This document shows positions 1 through 9,237 of a DNA stretch of 64,000 nt, in pieces. This DNA is from C-114 sp963745405 (GTDB lineage: Bacteria > Chloroflexota > Limnocylindria > Limnocylindrales > CSP1-4), in assembly GCA_963745405.1 (NCBI GenBank), contig CAVUWY010000002.1, forward strand, positions 2,294,001 through 2,358,000, given 5' to 3'. Position 1 is the stretch's first letter. Every line of letters starts with the position of its first letter. The translations under genes and the position numbers were made by a program. Under the pieces are notes generated by a model. That model was not told the DNA's origin and ran no database searches. It worked only from the letters and a program-made list of their open reading frames with translations.

Positions 1-1069
1 CGCTGCGGCCTCGACGACGTTCGTCCGGGCCGAGACGGGTTCCGCCGACCCGTGGGTGGTGACGGAGGGCGCGACCGCGAACTGGCGCCCGTCGGGACCG
101 CCCACGTGCACGACCGTGACCGGCTCGGGCACGGCGATCTCGGGCCAGACCGTGACGATCACCCTCAAAGCCGGCGACACGGTGACCTGCACGTACACCG
201 ATGAGCCGATCCCTCCGGCGAGCCTCACCCTTCGCAAGGTGACCTACGGGGGCACCGGGACGTTCGACTTCCTCATCGAGCCCTCGGCGCGGGCTGCTGT
301 CACCCAGAGCATCACGACGACCGAGGAGGGCGTCGCGGTCAGCGGACCGGAGACGGCCCTCACGGCAGGGCCGTACGACATCACCGAGACGCCGCCGTCG
401 ACGTCGAGCGGGACGTGGCATCTGACCGCCGTCGAGTGCGATGGCACGGATCTGCCGACGACCCAACCGGTCCACGTCGTCGTGCCGGTAGGCGAGCAGC
501 CGATCTGTACGTTCACGAACACGTTCGACCCGGCGGGTTCGATCACGATCCGCAAGATCACCCTCGGGGCCACGGCGACCTTGGTCTTCCAGACGACGAA
601 GCGGACGGACCAGACCTTCAATGCCGTCCAGGTCGCTCACACGACGACCCAGGGGGTACCCGCCACCGCGGTGGGCGAGTCGCTCGATGGACTCGTCCTG
701 GGGACCTACGACATCGACGAGCTGACTCCCGAGGGACCGGCCGGCGGGAACTGGACCATGACGTCGGTCCGCTGCGATGGGACCGCGCTCCGCGGTACGG
801 TCCTCGGCTCCGTCGCCGTGACGCTGACCGCCGCGAACCCGGATCAAATCTGTGTCTTCACCGACACGTTCACCCCGACCCCGACGCCGCCTCCGAGCGG
901 CGGTGTCCTGCCGAGCGGCGAGGAGATCACCCCGCCGGCGACGTCGAGCGTCACGGGCGTTCCGGCGTCGCCCTCGGTGGCCGGCTGGGTCGTGCCACTC
1001 CTCGTCGGCGGGGCGGCGCTCGTCGTCGGGCTCGTCGGCCGACGTCGCCGGAGGTCGCGCGGCGCCTGA
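1..1069 (+). CDS. C-terminal part of a secreted membrane-anchored repeat protein (partial)
   Basis: The frame is open from base 2, so the true start lies upstream of the window. About 355 residues are visible. They hold successive domains of roughly 110 residues, each ending in a Cys-containing strand (CTYTDE, CTFTNTF, CVFTDTF) and two beginning with a [S/T]-[I/L]-[R]-K-[I/V] strand. This pattern resembles CnaB/prealbumin-like surface repeats. A Pro/Thr spacer follows, then one hydrophobic segment (WVVPLLVGGAALVVGLVG) and an Arg-rich tail, giving an extracellular protein anchored at its C-terminus. The sequence LPSGE before the segment is not a clean LPXTG sortase signal. Function is probably adhesive or structural; the ligand is unknown. 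Confidence 0.7.
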   Translation, partial: AAASTTFVRAETGSADPWVVTEGATANWRPSGPPTCTTVTGSGTAISGQTVTITLKAGDTVTCTYTDEPIPPASLTLRKVTYGGTGTFDFLIEPSARAAVTQSITTTEEGVAVSGPETALTAGPYDITETPPSTSSGTWHLTAVECDGTDLPTTQPVHVVVPVGEQPICTFTNTFDPAGSITIRKITLGATATLVFQTTKRTDQTFNAVQVAHTTTQGVPATAVGESLDGLVLGTYDIDELTPEGPAGGNWTMTSVRCDGTALRGTVLGSVAVTLTAANPDQICVFTDTFTPTPTPPPSGGVLPSGEEITPPATSSVTGVPASPSVAGWVVPLLVGGAALVVGLVGRRRRRSRGA

Positions 1070-1081
1070 TCGGCCTCCTCT

Positions 1082-1396
1082 TCAGTCGAGACCGAGCTCC
1101 TCGCCGTCGTGGCTGCGGTCGAATCGATCGCGGACCTCGGGTGGTGCGTGGTCGATGGCCAGGGTCATCCGCCAGACGAGGGCCCTGATCGCCATGTCGG
1201 TCGCCTCCCGAAGCGCGCCCGCGGCGGCGATCCGGAGCGCCTCGCGATCGGCCGGCGACGGCAGCTCCCGCGGCCCGAACTCGATCGCCTCCAGGAGGAC
1301 GTCGTAGAGGGCCTTGGACACCATCGCCCGGGCGTACGGCGTCGCCACGTGACGCTCGATGGTATGGAGCCTTGCCTCCCCGGCGATCGCGCTCAT
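1082..1396 (-). CDS. hypothetical protein, 104 aa
   Basis: I do not recognise a family. The start at 1396 is chosen because GGGAG lies a few bases upstream; longer versions lack a ribosome site and have low-complexity Arg-rich N-termini. The protein looks soluble and mostly helical, with many Ala, Arg and Glu and no signal peptide or membrane segment. It ends in an acidic SHDGEELGLD tail. It is convergent with the repeat protein to its left and divergent from the pyruvate oxidoreductase to its right, so it is probably a single-gene unit. Confidence 0.6.
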   Translation of the reverse strand: MSAIAGEARLHTIERHVATPYARAMVSKALYDVLLEAIEFGPRELPSPADREALRIAAAGALREATDMAIRALVWRMTLAIDHAPPEVRDRFDRSHDGEELGLD

Positions 1397-1626
1397 GGCT
1401 ACTCCCTTCCGACCGCTGCCCTGCGACGGGTACGAGCCGATGACCGATCCGCCGTCGACGTGATGGAACCTGTCGCGACGATCGGGCGATAGGGCCATCG
1501 GACCCGAAGTCGGCAGCCAGGGCGCGTCCGGACGCGGACGCGAAGCGGCGGGAACAGGCCGATCGGCCCCTTCTTGGCGGCCGTTCGGGCCTGCCGCGAT
1601 CGGCGGCGCGCGGCGACCCTTGAGCC

Positions 1627-3684
1627 ATGGATGCAGCGTCCCTCGTCGCATGGCCGCCCCTCGAGCGCGCCCGCCCTCGCCGATCGTCCCAGGCGGCCGG
1701 GGCGCCGCCGTTCCCGGGGACGGCGGCCATCGTCGACGGCTCCGAGGCGATCGCGCCACGTCGAGATCGCGCCTCTCCGAGGTCGCCTGCGCCTACCCGA
1801 TCACGCCGTCGACGACGATGGCCGCGGTCTACCAGGCCGCGGTCGCCGACGGCGCGACCGAACCTGTGGGGCACGCCGCTCGCGGTTCATCGAGCCCGAG
1901 TCGGAGCACTCGTCGGCATCGGCCGCCGAGGGCGCCGCCCTCGCCGGCGGCCGGGTCACGAACTTCACCGCCGGCCAGGGCCTCATCCTGATGAAGGAGG
2001 TCCTCTACGTCATCGCCGGCAAGCGCCTGCCGGTCGTGTTCCACGTCGGCGCCCGGGCACTGACGAGCCAGGCCCTCAACATCCACGCCGGCCACGACGA
2101 CGTCATGGGCGTCGCCGACTACCGGCTGGGGGATCCTCTTCGCCCGCAACGCCCAGGAGGCGGCCGACCTGACGGCCATCGCCCGCCGCGTCGCCGAGGC
2201 GACGCGAGACGCCGTTCATCGTCGCCCAGGACGGCTTCCTGACGACCCACACGCTCGAGAACGCTCGGCCTGCCGGAGGACGAGCTGCTGCGCGAGTTCG
2301 TCGGCGATCCGCGGACGACCATCCGCGACCTGTTCGACCCGACCGAGGCGCTGATGACCGGCGTCGTCCAGAACCAGGACAGCTACATGAAGGGCCGGAT
2401 CGGCCAGCGCGCCTTCTACGACCGGCTGCCCGCGGCACTCGACGAGGCGATGGCCGAGTGGGGCGATCTGACCGGCCGGCGCTACGCGCCGATCGAGCGC
2501 CTACCGCTGCGAGGACGCCGAGCGAGGTCCTCGTCGCGATGGGCACGATGGCCGACACGGCGATCGCGGTGGTCGACCACCTCCGCGCGCCAGGGCCGCC
2601 CGGTCGGCTGCGTCGCCGTGACGTGCTTCCGTCCGTTCCCGGCCGACGGCTCTCTGGCCGCTCGTCCGCAACGCCCGGTCGATCGCTGTCGTCGAGCGGA
2701 CCGACGAGCCGCGCGCGGCCGACAACCCGCTGACTCGCGAGGTCAAGGCGGCTCTCGTACGAGCGCGCCGCCGAGGGCGGCCATGGTGCCGCGCGTCGTG
2801 TCGGTCTCGGCCGGCCTCGGCTCGCGCGACGTCGGCTGCCGGCGACCTCGTCGCCGTCTTCGACTGGCTGGCCGACCGTCGCGTGCCGGCAGATGCGCGG
2901 CACGCCGTCGCTCGGCATCCGCCACCCGCTGCGCCCTGCCCGCGACGCCGCTCGACCTGCGGCCGCCCGGCGCGTATCAGCCTGCGCGGCCACTCGATCG
3001 GCGGCTTCGGCTCGGTGACGACGAACAAGCTCGTCGCCACGCTCGTCGGCGAGCTGTTCGGCACTGCAGGTCCAGGCCTACCCGCGCTACGGCTCGGAGA
3101 AGAAGGGCCTGCCGACGACCTACTACCTGACCATCGCCGACGGAGCCGATCCGCCAGCACGCCGAGCTCGACGCAGGTCGACTTCGTGCCGCTCCACGAC
3201 GTCGCGGCGTTCCGGCCACGGCGATCCGCTCGCCGGCCTCGTGGACGGCGGCACCGTCTTCGTCCAGATCGCCGCTGACCGACCCGGAGGCGATCTGGGC
3301 GTCGATCCCGGCCGCCGCCCGCGCCGAGATCCTCGCTCGCGGGATCCGCGTCGCGGCGCTCGACACGGCCGACCTCGCCCGCCGCCACGCCCCGCGGCCG
3401 GAGCTGCGAGGTGCGGATGCAGGGCGTCGCCCTCGTCGGGCGTCTTCCTCCGCGTGGCGCCGTTCGCGGCGCGCGCCGGGCTCGACCGCGAGGCGCTCCT
3501 CGCCGCCGTCCGGCCCGAGCTCGACGCGCTTCTTCGGCAAGCGCGGCGCGGCCGTCGTCGAGGCCAACCTGGCCGTCATCGCCGAGGCCTACGACGGCGT
3601 GATCGACGTGACCGACGGCGGTGACCGCCCTCATCCCGGCCGGGCGAACGGATCTCGTCGTCGCGCGAGGAGGCAGCACGATGA
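1627..3684 (+). pseudogene. pyruvate:ferredoxin oxidoreductase, alpha/gamma half (frame broken by many +1 insertions)
   Basis: Joined across frames, this encodes the pyrimidine-binding and gamma domains of a 2-oxoacid:ferredoxin oxidoreductase, which makes acetyl-CoA and reduced ferredoxin from pyruvate. Visible blocks in order are AYPITPSTTM, FIEPESEHSS, NFTAGQGLILMKEVLYV, NIHAGHDDVMGVADTGWG, then the gamma block SLRGHSIGGFGSVTTNKL and YGSEKKGLPTTYYL. Almost every frame change is repaired by removing one base; about 26 such insertions fall here and I found no clear deletion. Motifs are intact and the corrected reading ends at TGA 3682-3684, overlapping the next ATG as ATGA. I therefore think the gene is functional in the organism and the insertions are sequence error. 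A recent pseudogene is the alternative. Confidence 0.8.
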
Positions 3685-4116
3685 CCACGCCATGCAGCGC
3701 CCCGGACGGTGGGCCGGCTCATGACCGACGACCCGATCGTCGTCGGCCTCGACATGCCGCTCGCCGAGGCCGCGCTCGCTCGATGGACCGCATCGCATCA
3801 GCGGCCTGCCGGTGGTCGATGCGGACGGCCGGCTCGCCGGCGTGCTCAGCCAGACCGACCTCATCCGGGCCCGGACGCACCGAGGCAGCTGCTGGGCCAA
3901 CTGGCCCGGCCTCGCGGTCCGCCACCTGATGACCAGCCCGCCCGTGGCGGTCACAGCCGCCACGACGGTCGCGCGACGCCGCCCGCCTCATGGAGGAGCA
4001 CGGCATCCACCGCCTCGTCGTGGCCGACGAGGACGGCGACGCACCGATCGGGGTCATCTCGACGAGCGACCTCGTCCGGGTGCATGGCCGCCGGTTACGA
4101 CGGTCCGGCGGAGTGA
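3681..4116 (+). pseudogene. CBS-domain pair protein between the PFOR halves (frame broken)
   Basis: With a few single-base corrections this reads as a protein of about 140 residues with two CBS domains. The first starts at VGRLMTDDPIVVGLDMPLAE and continues ISGLPVVDADGRLAGVLSQTDLIRAR. The second starts at VRHLMTSPPVAVTAATTVA and continues MEEHGIHRLVVADEDGDAPIGVIS. CBS pairs bind adenine nucleotides and usually sense energy charge. The start ATG overlaps the upstream stop (ATGA), and the next gene begins three bases after its stop, so all three genes are probably one operon. A role in gating the oxidoreductase by AMP/ATP is inferred from position only. The insertion type matches that of the neighbours. 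Confidence 0.75.
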
Positions 4117-4118
4117 GC

Positions 4119-5873
4119 ATGGACACCTCGAGCTGCCGCTCCACCACCTCGCCGCCCCGACCCGCAAGGAACCGGGCGAGCCGCTGGAGCACCATCAGGC
4201 CGCGCCTCGGCGCTGCCGCGACCGTCCTCGACGTCCACGCCTACGTCGAGGACTTCAACTCGACGGTCGTCGAGGCCTACCGCCGCGGCGTCGCCGACGT
4301 GGAGCTGCCGGCCGACGACCGGCGTCGCCCGCAGCATCATCCCGCCGGGGACCGCCGCGACCCGCGACTTCAGCGGCCTGGCGCCGCGCATCCCCGAGTT
4401 CGCTCGCTCGATGCAGTGCGTCGGCTGCATGACCTGCGTCAACGCCTGCCCCGACACCGCGATCCTCGGCATCGCTCATGCCCGAGCCGCGATGGTCGAG
4501 CCGCGATCGACCGCGTTCGCCGCCGACGCAGCCGGACCCGGCCTGGCCGCAGACGACGGCCGCGCAGCCACTTCGCGCACACGCACGAAGTACGCGCGAC
4601 GTCCCGCGCGCAAGCGCGGCCTCGAGCCGGCCGCGTTCGGCATCTTCGTCGACCCGATCCACTGCAAGGGCTGCGCCGAGTGCGTCGAGGTCTGCCACGC
4701 GCTCGGCTACGACGCGCTCCGGATGATCGACAAGGTCGCGCGATCGAGGCGCGCCGGCGAGCGCACGCTCGAGCGCTATCGCCCGCGACATGCGCTTCTT
4801 CCGCTCGCTGCCCGCCGACCCCGGCCGGCCTATCGCAACGAGAAGGCGCTCGCCGACCTCATGCTCGGCGAGCACGCCATCGGCTACGTCGGCGGCGCCG
4901 GCTCGTGCGCCGGCTGCGGCGAGGCGCACGGCCATCCGGATGCTCGTCGCCGCGACCCGCCAGGTCCACGGCCCGGAGTCGATGGGCATCGTGGCCGCGA
5001 CCGGCTGCAACACCGTCTTCGGCAGCACCTACCCGTACAACCCGTACCTCGTGCCGTGGACCAACTCGCTCTTCGAGAACGCCCCGGCGGTCGCCCTCGG
5101 CATCCGCGCGCCGCTGGGACCAGGCCGGCCACCCCGATCGCCGGCTGTGGGTCATCGGCGGCGACGGCGCGATGTACGACATCGGCTTCCAGTCGCTGTC
5201 GCGGATGGTCGCCTCGGGCGCCGACATCAAGGTCCTCGTCCTCGACACGCAGGTCTACTCGAACACCGGCGGCCAGGCCTCGACCGCCATCGTTCGGCGG
5301 CCAGGTCACCAAGCTGTCGGCCTTCGGCAAGGCGCTCCACGGCCGGCCCGAGCGACGCAAGGAGCTCGGCCGGATCCTGATCGCCCACGGCGAGGTCTAC
5401 GTCGCCCAGACGACGCCGGCCCACATCAACCACTTCTACCGGGCGATCATGGAGGCCAACGCGTATCCCGGGCCCGGCCGTCGTCATCGCCTACACCGCC
5501 TGCATGCCCGAGCACGGCATCGCCGACGACGCGGCCAACCGCGCAGGCGAAGCTCGCCGTCGACTCGCGCGCGTTCCCGCTCTTCACCTACGACCCGCGC
5601 CGCGGCGAGCGCCATCGCCGAGCGCCTGTCGCCTGCAGGGCAATCCGGCCCTGCAAGGACGACTGGGAGCGCCTGCCGGACGGGACGCCGGTCGACTTCC
5701 TCGCCTTCGCCCGGACCGAGGGCCGCTTCGCCGGCCACTTCGGGCCCGACGGGACGCCGAGCGCGGAGATCGTGGCCACCCAAGCGGACCGCCTCGCGAA
5801 CTGGCGGACGCTGCAGGAGCTGGCCGGCCTCCTCCCGGCCGCCGGCCCACGGCCACCGTCCCGGCCCGACTGA
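4119..5873 (+). pseudogene. pyruvate:ferredoxin oxidoreductase, delta/beta half (frame broken by +1 insertions)
   Basis: Joined across frames, this is the ferredoxin-like plus thiamine-diphosphate-binding half of the same enzyme. It has YVEDFNSTVVEAYRRG, a first 4Fe-4S motif CVGCMTCVNACP and a second CKGCAECVEVC. The TPP domain follows, with GSCAGCGEA, ATGCNTVFGSTYPYNPY, IGGDGAMYDIGFQS and VYSNTGGQAS (GDG to N, the Mg-TPP motif). The stop is TGA at 5871-5873. Classical NifJ is a single chain of about 1,170 residues; here the enzyme is two chains with a CBS gene between them. Roughly a dozen single-base insertions break the frame, with motifs otherwise intact. The downstream CoA-transferase could use the acetyl-CoA formed. 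Confidence 0.82.
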
Positions 5874-5913
5874 CGACGCGCCGGGATCGCGCGGGCCTCA
5901 GACTAGATCGACC

Positions 5914-7185
5914 ATGCGCATCGTCACCCCGGCCGAGGCCGTCGCGGGCATCTCCAGCGGCGACCAGGTCTACGTCCACTGCGCCGCGGCCGCCCCATCC
6001 GTCCTCCTCGACGCTCTCGTGGCGCGGGCCGACGAGCTCCGCGACGTCGGGATGGTCCATCTCCACATCGAGGGTCCGGGTCCCCATCTCGCGCCCGATA
6101 TGGCCTCGCACTTCCGGCACCGGGCGCTGTTCGTCGGCCCGAACGCGAGGGCCGCCGTCAACGAGGGCCGGGCCGACTATGTCCCGGTCTTCCTGTCCGA
6201 CGTGCCCCACCTGTTCGAGCGCGGCGTCCTGCCCCTCGACGCCGTGCTCGTCAACGCCACGCCGCCGGATGAGCACGGGTTCTGTTCACTCGGGGTGTCG
6301 GTCGAGGCGATGCATGCGGCGATCAGGTCGGCCACGACTGTCATCGTCCAGCTCAACCGGGCGATGCCCCGGACACTCGGCGAGAGCTTCATCCACGTCG
6401 ACGACATCGACCTCGCGGTCGAGGTCGACATCCCGCCCTACGAGCACACCGAGGCGCTCATCGGCGACGTCGAGCGCCGGATCGGGGCTCATGTCGCCGA
6501 GCTCATCCCCGACGGGGCGACCCTCCAGCTCGGGATCGGCGCGATCCCGGCCGCCACGGCCCTCGCCCTGACCGGCCATCGCGACCTCGGCATCCACACC
6601 GAGATGTTCACCGACGCTGTCGTCGACCTCGTCGAGGCCGGCGTCGTCACGGGCGCCCGCAAGGAACGGAACCGGGGCAAGGTCGTGACGGCGTTCCTGA
6701 TGGGCACCCAGCGGCTCTACGACTTCGTCGACGACAACCCGATGGTCGAGATGCGGTCGGTCGACTTCACCAACGACACTCACGTCATCCGCTCGTTCGA
6801 CACGATGACCGCGATCAACTCGGCGATCGAGGTCGACCTCAGTGGCCAGGTGGTCGCCGACTCGATCGGACCGAGGATCTTCAGCGGTGTCGGCGGGCAG
6901 ATGGACTTCATCCGCGGAGCGGCCCGCGCCGAGAACGGCCGGGCTATCATCGCCCTGCCGTCGACAGCCGCCCGGGGCACCGTCTCCCGGATCGTCCCCT
7001 CGCTGTCCGACGGCGCCGGCGTCGTCACGACGCGAGCCCACGTCCGGACGATCGTCACGGAATGGGGGGTGGCCGAACTGTTCGGCCAGAGCCTGCGGGA
7101 GCGGGCCGCGGCACTCATCGCGATCGCCCATCCGGATCACCGGGTGTACCTGCGGTCCGAGGCGCGGCGCCTCCGCCTCGACTGA
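5914..7185 (+). CDS. acetyl-CoA hydrolase/CoA-transferase family protein
   Basis: This 423-residue protein belongs to the Cat1/4-hydroxybutyrate CoA-transferase family, which moves CoA between carboxylates, for example acetyl-CoA to succinate. Both lobes are present. The C-terminal lobe has LQLGIGAIPAATALAL and LGIHTEMFTDAVVDLV, whose Glu is the expected acyl-CoA-forming residue, then IFSGVGGQMDFIRGAA and ALPSTAARGTVSRIVP. Length is normal for the family. It starts 40 bases after the oxidoreductase and has no frame errors, so sequence quality recovers here. In context it could release acetate and save the CoA energy from pyruvate breakdown; the true acceptor cannot be read from the sequence. 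Confidence 0.88.
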   Translation: MRIVTPAEAVAGISSGDQVYVHCAAAAPSVLLDALVARADELRDVGMVHLHIEGPGPHLAPDMASHFRHRALFVGPNARAAVNEGRADYVPVFLSDVPHLFERGVLPLDAVLVNATPPDEHGFCSLGVSVEAMHAAIRSATTVIVQLNRAMPRTLGESFIHVDDIDLAVEVDIPPYEHTEALIGDVERRIGAHVAELIPDGATLQLGIGAIPAATALALTGHRDLGIHTEMFTDAVVDLVEAGVVTGARKERNRGKVVTAFLMGTQRLYDFVDDNPMVEMRSVDFTNDTHVIRSFDTMTAINSAIEVDLSGQVVADSIGPRIFSGVGGQMDFIRGAARAENGRAIIALPSTAARGTVSRIVPSLSDGAGVVTTRAHVRTIVTEWGVAELFGQSLRERAAALIAIAHPDHRVYLRSEARRLRLD

Positions 7186-7209
7186 ACCAGGTCGACCGGA
7201 TCCGACGGG

Positions 7210-8163
7210 CTAGCCGGCGACCGGCTCTCCGGCCCGGGCGAGATGCCCCCGGGTGGGTTCCGGGCGCTGCACTCGGACAGGCTCGTGGACGACGAGGACC
7301 GAGACGCCTGCATGGTGGAGGACGTCGCGGGCGACGCTGCCGAGGATCATCCGGCTGAGGCCGCTGAGACCGCGGCTGCCGGTGACGATGACGCCGCAGC
7401 CGAAGTGGTGGGCGGCGGCTGCGATCTCGCGTGCCGCGTCGCCCTCACTCGTCGACCAGGTCGCGTCGTAGCCGGCCGCCCGAAGGCGGCGACTCGCATT
7501 GAAGGCATGCCGGCGGGAGTCGTCGATCGCCTCCTGGCGCTTGCGCCCGAAGGCGTCGACAGCGATATCGGAGATGCCGGTCGAGTCGTAGGCGAGGGGC
7601 ATCGGTGTACCCGGGGCGACGCAGAGGACCTGGACCGGTCGGTCGGCGAGGAGCCGCTCGGCGACGAGGTAGGTGACCGCCGCGTCCGACGGCGCCGAGC
7701 CGTCGACGGCGACGAGGGTCGGTCCCGTCAGTGGGCCTCGCACCACGAGGACCGGGCACGGGGCGTGATCGAGGACCTCCGCCGAGACGGAGCCGAGGAC
7801 CATCGAAGCGAGGGCGCCGCGACCGCGGCTGCCGACGACGACGAGGTCGGCCCGGAGCTTCCGCGCGGCGTCGACGATGAGTGTCGCCGGGCGTCCAACG
7901 AGGAGCGCCCGGTGGACGACGATACCCGGTCGCTCGAGCGACGCGGCGACCGTGTCGAGGATAGCTTCAAGCTCCGCGGACAGGCGGTCGTCCGCCTCGC
8001 CCAGGGATGGACTAGGGACCAGTGTCGGGATGAGGTGGTCGATCGATGGTTCGGCGACGCCGACCACCTCGACGAACGATCCCGACGGCAACGGCAGCGA
8101 CGCGACCGCCTGTCGGGCGGCGTCGGCTGCCGGCGATCCATCGAGGGCGAGGAGGATGCGCAT
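7210..8163 (-). CDS. tandem universal stress protein (two UspA domains)
   Basis: The product is 317 residues with two UspA domains, each ending in the ATP-binding signature G-x2-G-x9-G(S): GSRGRGALASMVLGSVS in the first half and GSRGLSGLSRMILGSVA in the second. Each domain begins with a beta-strand and Asp (RILLALDGS, TLVAVDGS). Tandem Usp proteins of this layout are typical of the mycobacterial dormancy regulon. The ATG at 8163 has GGGAGGG seven bases upstream and is preferred to a TTG two codons earlier. A 45-base gap separates it from the single-domain Usp, which is probably in the same transcript. Confidence 0.9.
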   Translation of the reverse strand: MRILLALDGSPAADAARQAVASLPLPSGSFVEVVGVAEPSIDHLIPTLVPSPSLGEADDRLSAELEAILDTVAASLERPGIVVHRALLVGRPATLIVDAARKLRADLVVVGSRGRGALASMVLGSVSAEVLDHAPCPVLVVRGPLTGPTLVAVDGSAPSDAAVTYLVAERLLADRPVQVLCVAPGTPMPLAYDSTGISDIAVDAFGRKRQEAIDDSRRHAFNASRRLRAAGYDATWSTSEGDAAREIAAAAHHFGCGVIVTGSRGLSGLSRMILGSVARDVLHHAGVSVLVVHEPVRVQRPEPTRGHLARAGEPVAG

Positions 8164-8208
8164 CGTCAAGCCCTCCCTGATACTCGGACCTCGCGAGCAG
8201 CCGCCCGC

Positions 8209-8607
8209 TCAGCGCGCGATGACGACCGTCGCGGTCGAGTGGGTCGCGACATGCTCGGAGACGCTCCCCTGGAGGAAGCGCGACACGGCGCCGAGGCCGC
8301 GCGAGCCGACCACGACGAAGTCGTAGCCGCCTGACTCGGCGACGTGCTCGATGGTCGGGGCGGGATCGCCGGCTCGCTCGATGATGACCGGCTCGATGCC
8401 GCGCTCCTCGAGGATCCGCTTCGCTTCGGCCAGCTGGGCACGATGGGCGACCATGTCATCGGCGGGGTCGATCGGCGCGCGGCCGGGATGGTACGGGATG
8501 ACGCTCACGACGCCGACCTCGGCGTCGTACTTCTTGGTGAGGTCCATGGCGAGCTCGAGCGCCCGTCCGGCAGGCTCACCACCGTCGTATGCGACGAGGA
8601 TCTTCAT
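8209..8607 (-). CDS. universal stress protein, single UspA domain
   Basis: This 132-residue protein starts MKILVAYDGGEPAGRALELA and contains the nucleotide-binding motif GSRGLGAVSRFLQGSVSEHV, so it is an ATP-binding-type UspA. Length is that of one domain. It leads a two-gene minus-strand unit with the tandem Usp and is divergent from the hydrogenase operon. The shared intergenic region holds a candidate DosR-like site at 8715-8729, about 110 bases upstream of this start. Usp proteins of this class generally support survival under hypoxia or starvation; no specific activity can be assigned. Confidence 0.9.
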   Translation of the reverse strand: MKILVAYDGGEPAGRALELAMDLTKKYDAEVGVVSVIPYHPGRAPIDPADDMVAHRAQLAEAKRILEERGIEPVIIERAGDPAPTIEHVAESGGYDFVVVGSRGLGAVSRFLQGSVSEHVATHSTATVVIAR

Positions 8608-8714
8608 CGGACTGCTCCTTCGTTCTCACCGGAGGTCCGTGTGAGGCCGCTCCGGCCTCCGTCAGGATGCTCCGGGCCCTGCCCGGCGGCGTATGCCGAG
8701 AGTCATCTGGACCA

Positions 8715-8729
8715 GGGACCTATGGCTCT
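8715..8729 (+). promoter_or_regulatory. candidate DosR-like operator before the hydrogenase operon
   Basis: The site reads GGGACCTATGGCTCT. Compared by eye with the mycobacterial DosR motif GGGACTTNNGNCCCT, which I give from memory, it matches 10 of 12 defined positions. It lies in the divergent region between the Usp gene and the cNMP-domain gene, 35-49 bases before the preferred ATG at 8764. No binding evidence exists and GC-rich DNA yields such matches by chance. Confidence 0.35.
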
Positions 8730-8763
8730 CGATGGGCCGGCCGGGCGCGGCGACGATGGCGGC

Positions 8764-9237
8764 ATGGATCCCGTCACCACAACGCTCCTCGATGGAACAC
8801 GGTTCGCGTCCGGGCTGTCGCCGTCGGTGCGGCACGGTCTGGCCGGTATCGCACGCTTCGAGGAATACGGCCCGGGCGTCACGGTCGTCCGGGCGGGCGA
8901 GCCCTGCCCGGCACTCGGGCTCATCGAGGAGGGGCGGATCGCCTTGCGGCTCGCCGTGCCCGGCCGCGGCCCGCGGACCATCCAGACGCTCGAGGCCGGC
9001 GACATCTTCGGCTGGTCGGCAGTGCTGGAGGGCTCGAGCGCCTCGTCGCTCGCCGTAACCCTCCTGCCGACCCGGGCCTTCCTCTTCGATCGCGACCGCC
9101 TGTCCGCCGCGATGGCGGCCGATTGCGAGCTCGCCGCCGCGGTCTACCGCCTCGTCCTCGGAGCGGTGGCGCGACGGTTGCAGGCGACGCGGCTTCAGCT
9201 CCTCGACCTCTATCGGGCGGAGGGCGAGCCGTGGTGA
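8764..9237 (+). CDS. cyclic-nucleotide-binding-domain protein without DNA-binding domain
   Basis: This 157-residue protein is a single cNMP-binding/CRP effector domain: beta-roll strands (YGPGVTVVRAGEPCPALGLIEEGRIALR), the LEAGDIFGWSAVLEGSSAS turn that resembles the phosphate-binding cassette, and a helical end (RRLQATRLQLLDLYR). CRP/FNR regulators continue with a winged helix of about 70 residues, which is absent. The start at 8764 places the candidate operator upstream; an alternative ATG at 8722 has a plausible ribosome site. Its stop overlaps the start of the fused hydrogenase subunit, so it is the first gene of that operon. It may be a ligand-binding partner of the hydrogenase rather than a transcription factor. 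Confidence 0.8.
   Translation: MDPVTTTLLDGTRFASGLSPSVRHGLAGIARFEEYGPGVTVVRAGEPCPALGLIEEGRIALRLAVPGRGPRTIQTLEAGDIFGWSAVLEGSSASSLAVTLLPTRAFLFDRDRLSAAMAADCELAAAVYRLVLGAVARRLQATRLQLLDLYRAEGEPW

Noticed and set aside
1627..5873. Programmed frameshifting to explain the broken PFOR frames.
   Set aside because: About forty shifts in one direction without slippery sequences cannot be programmed; error is simpler.
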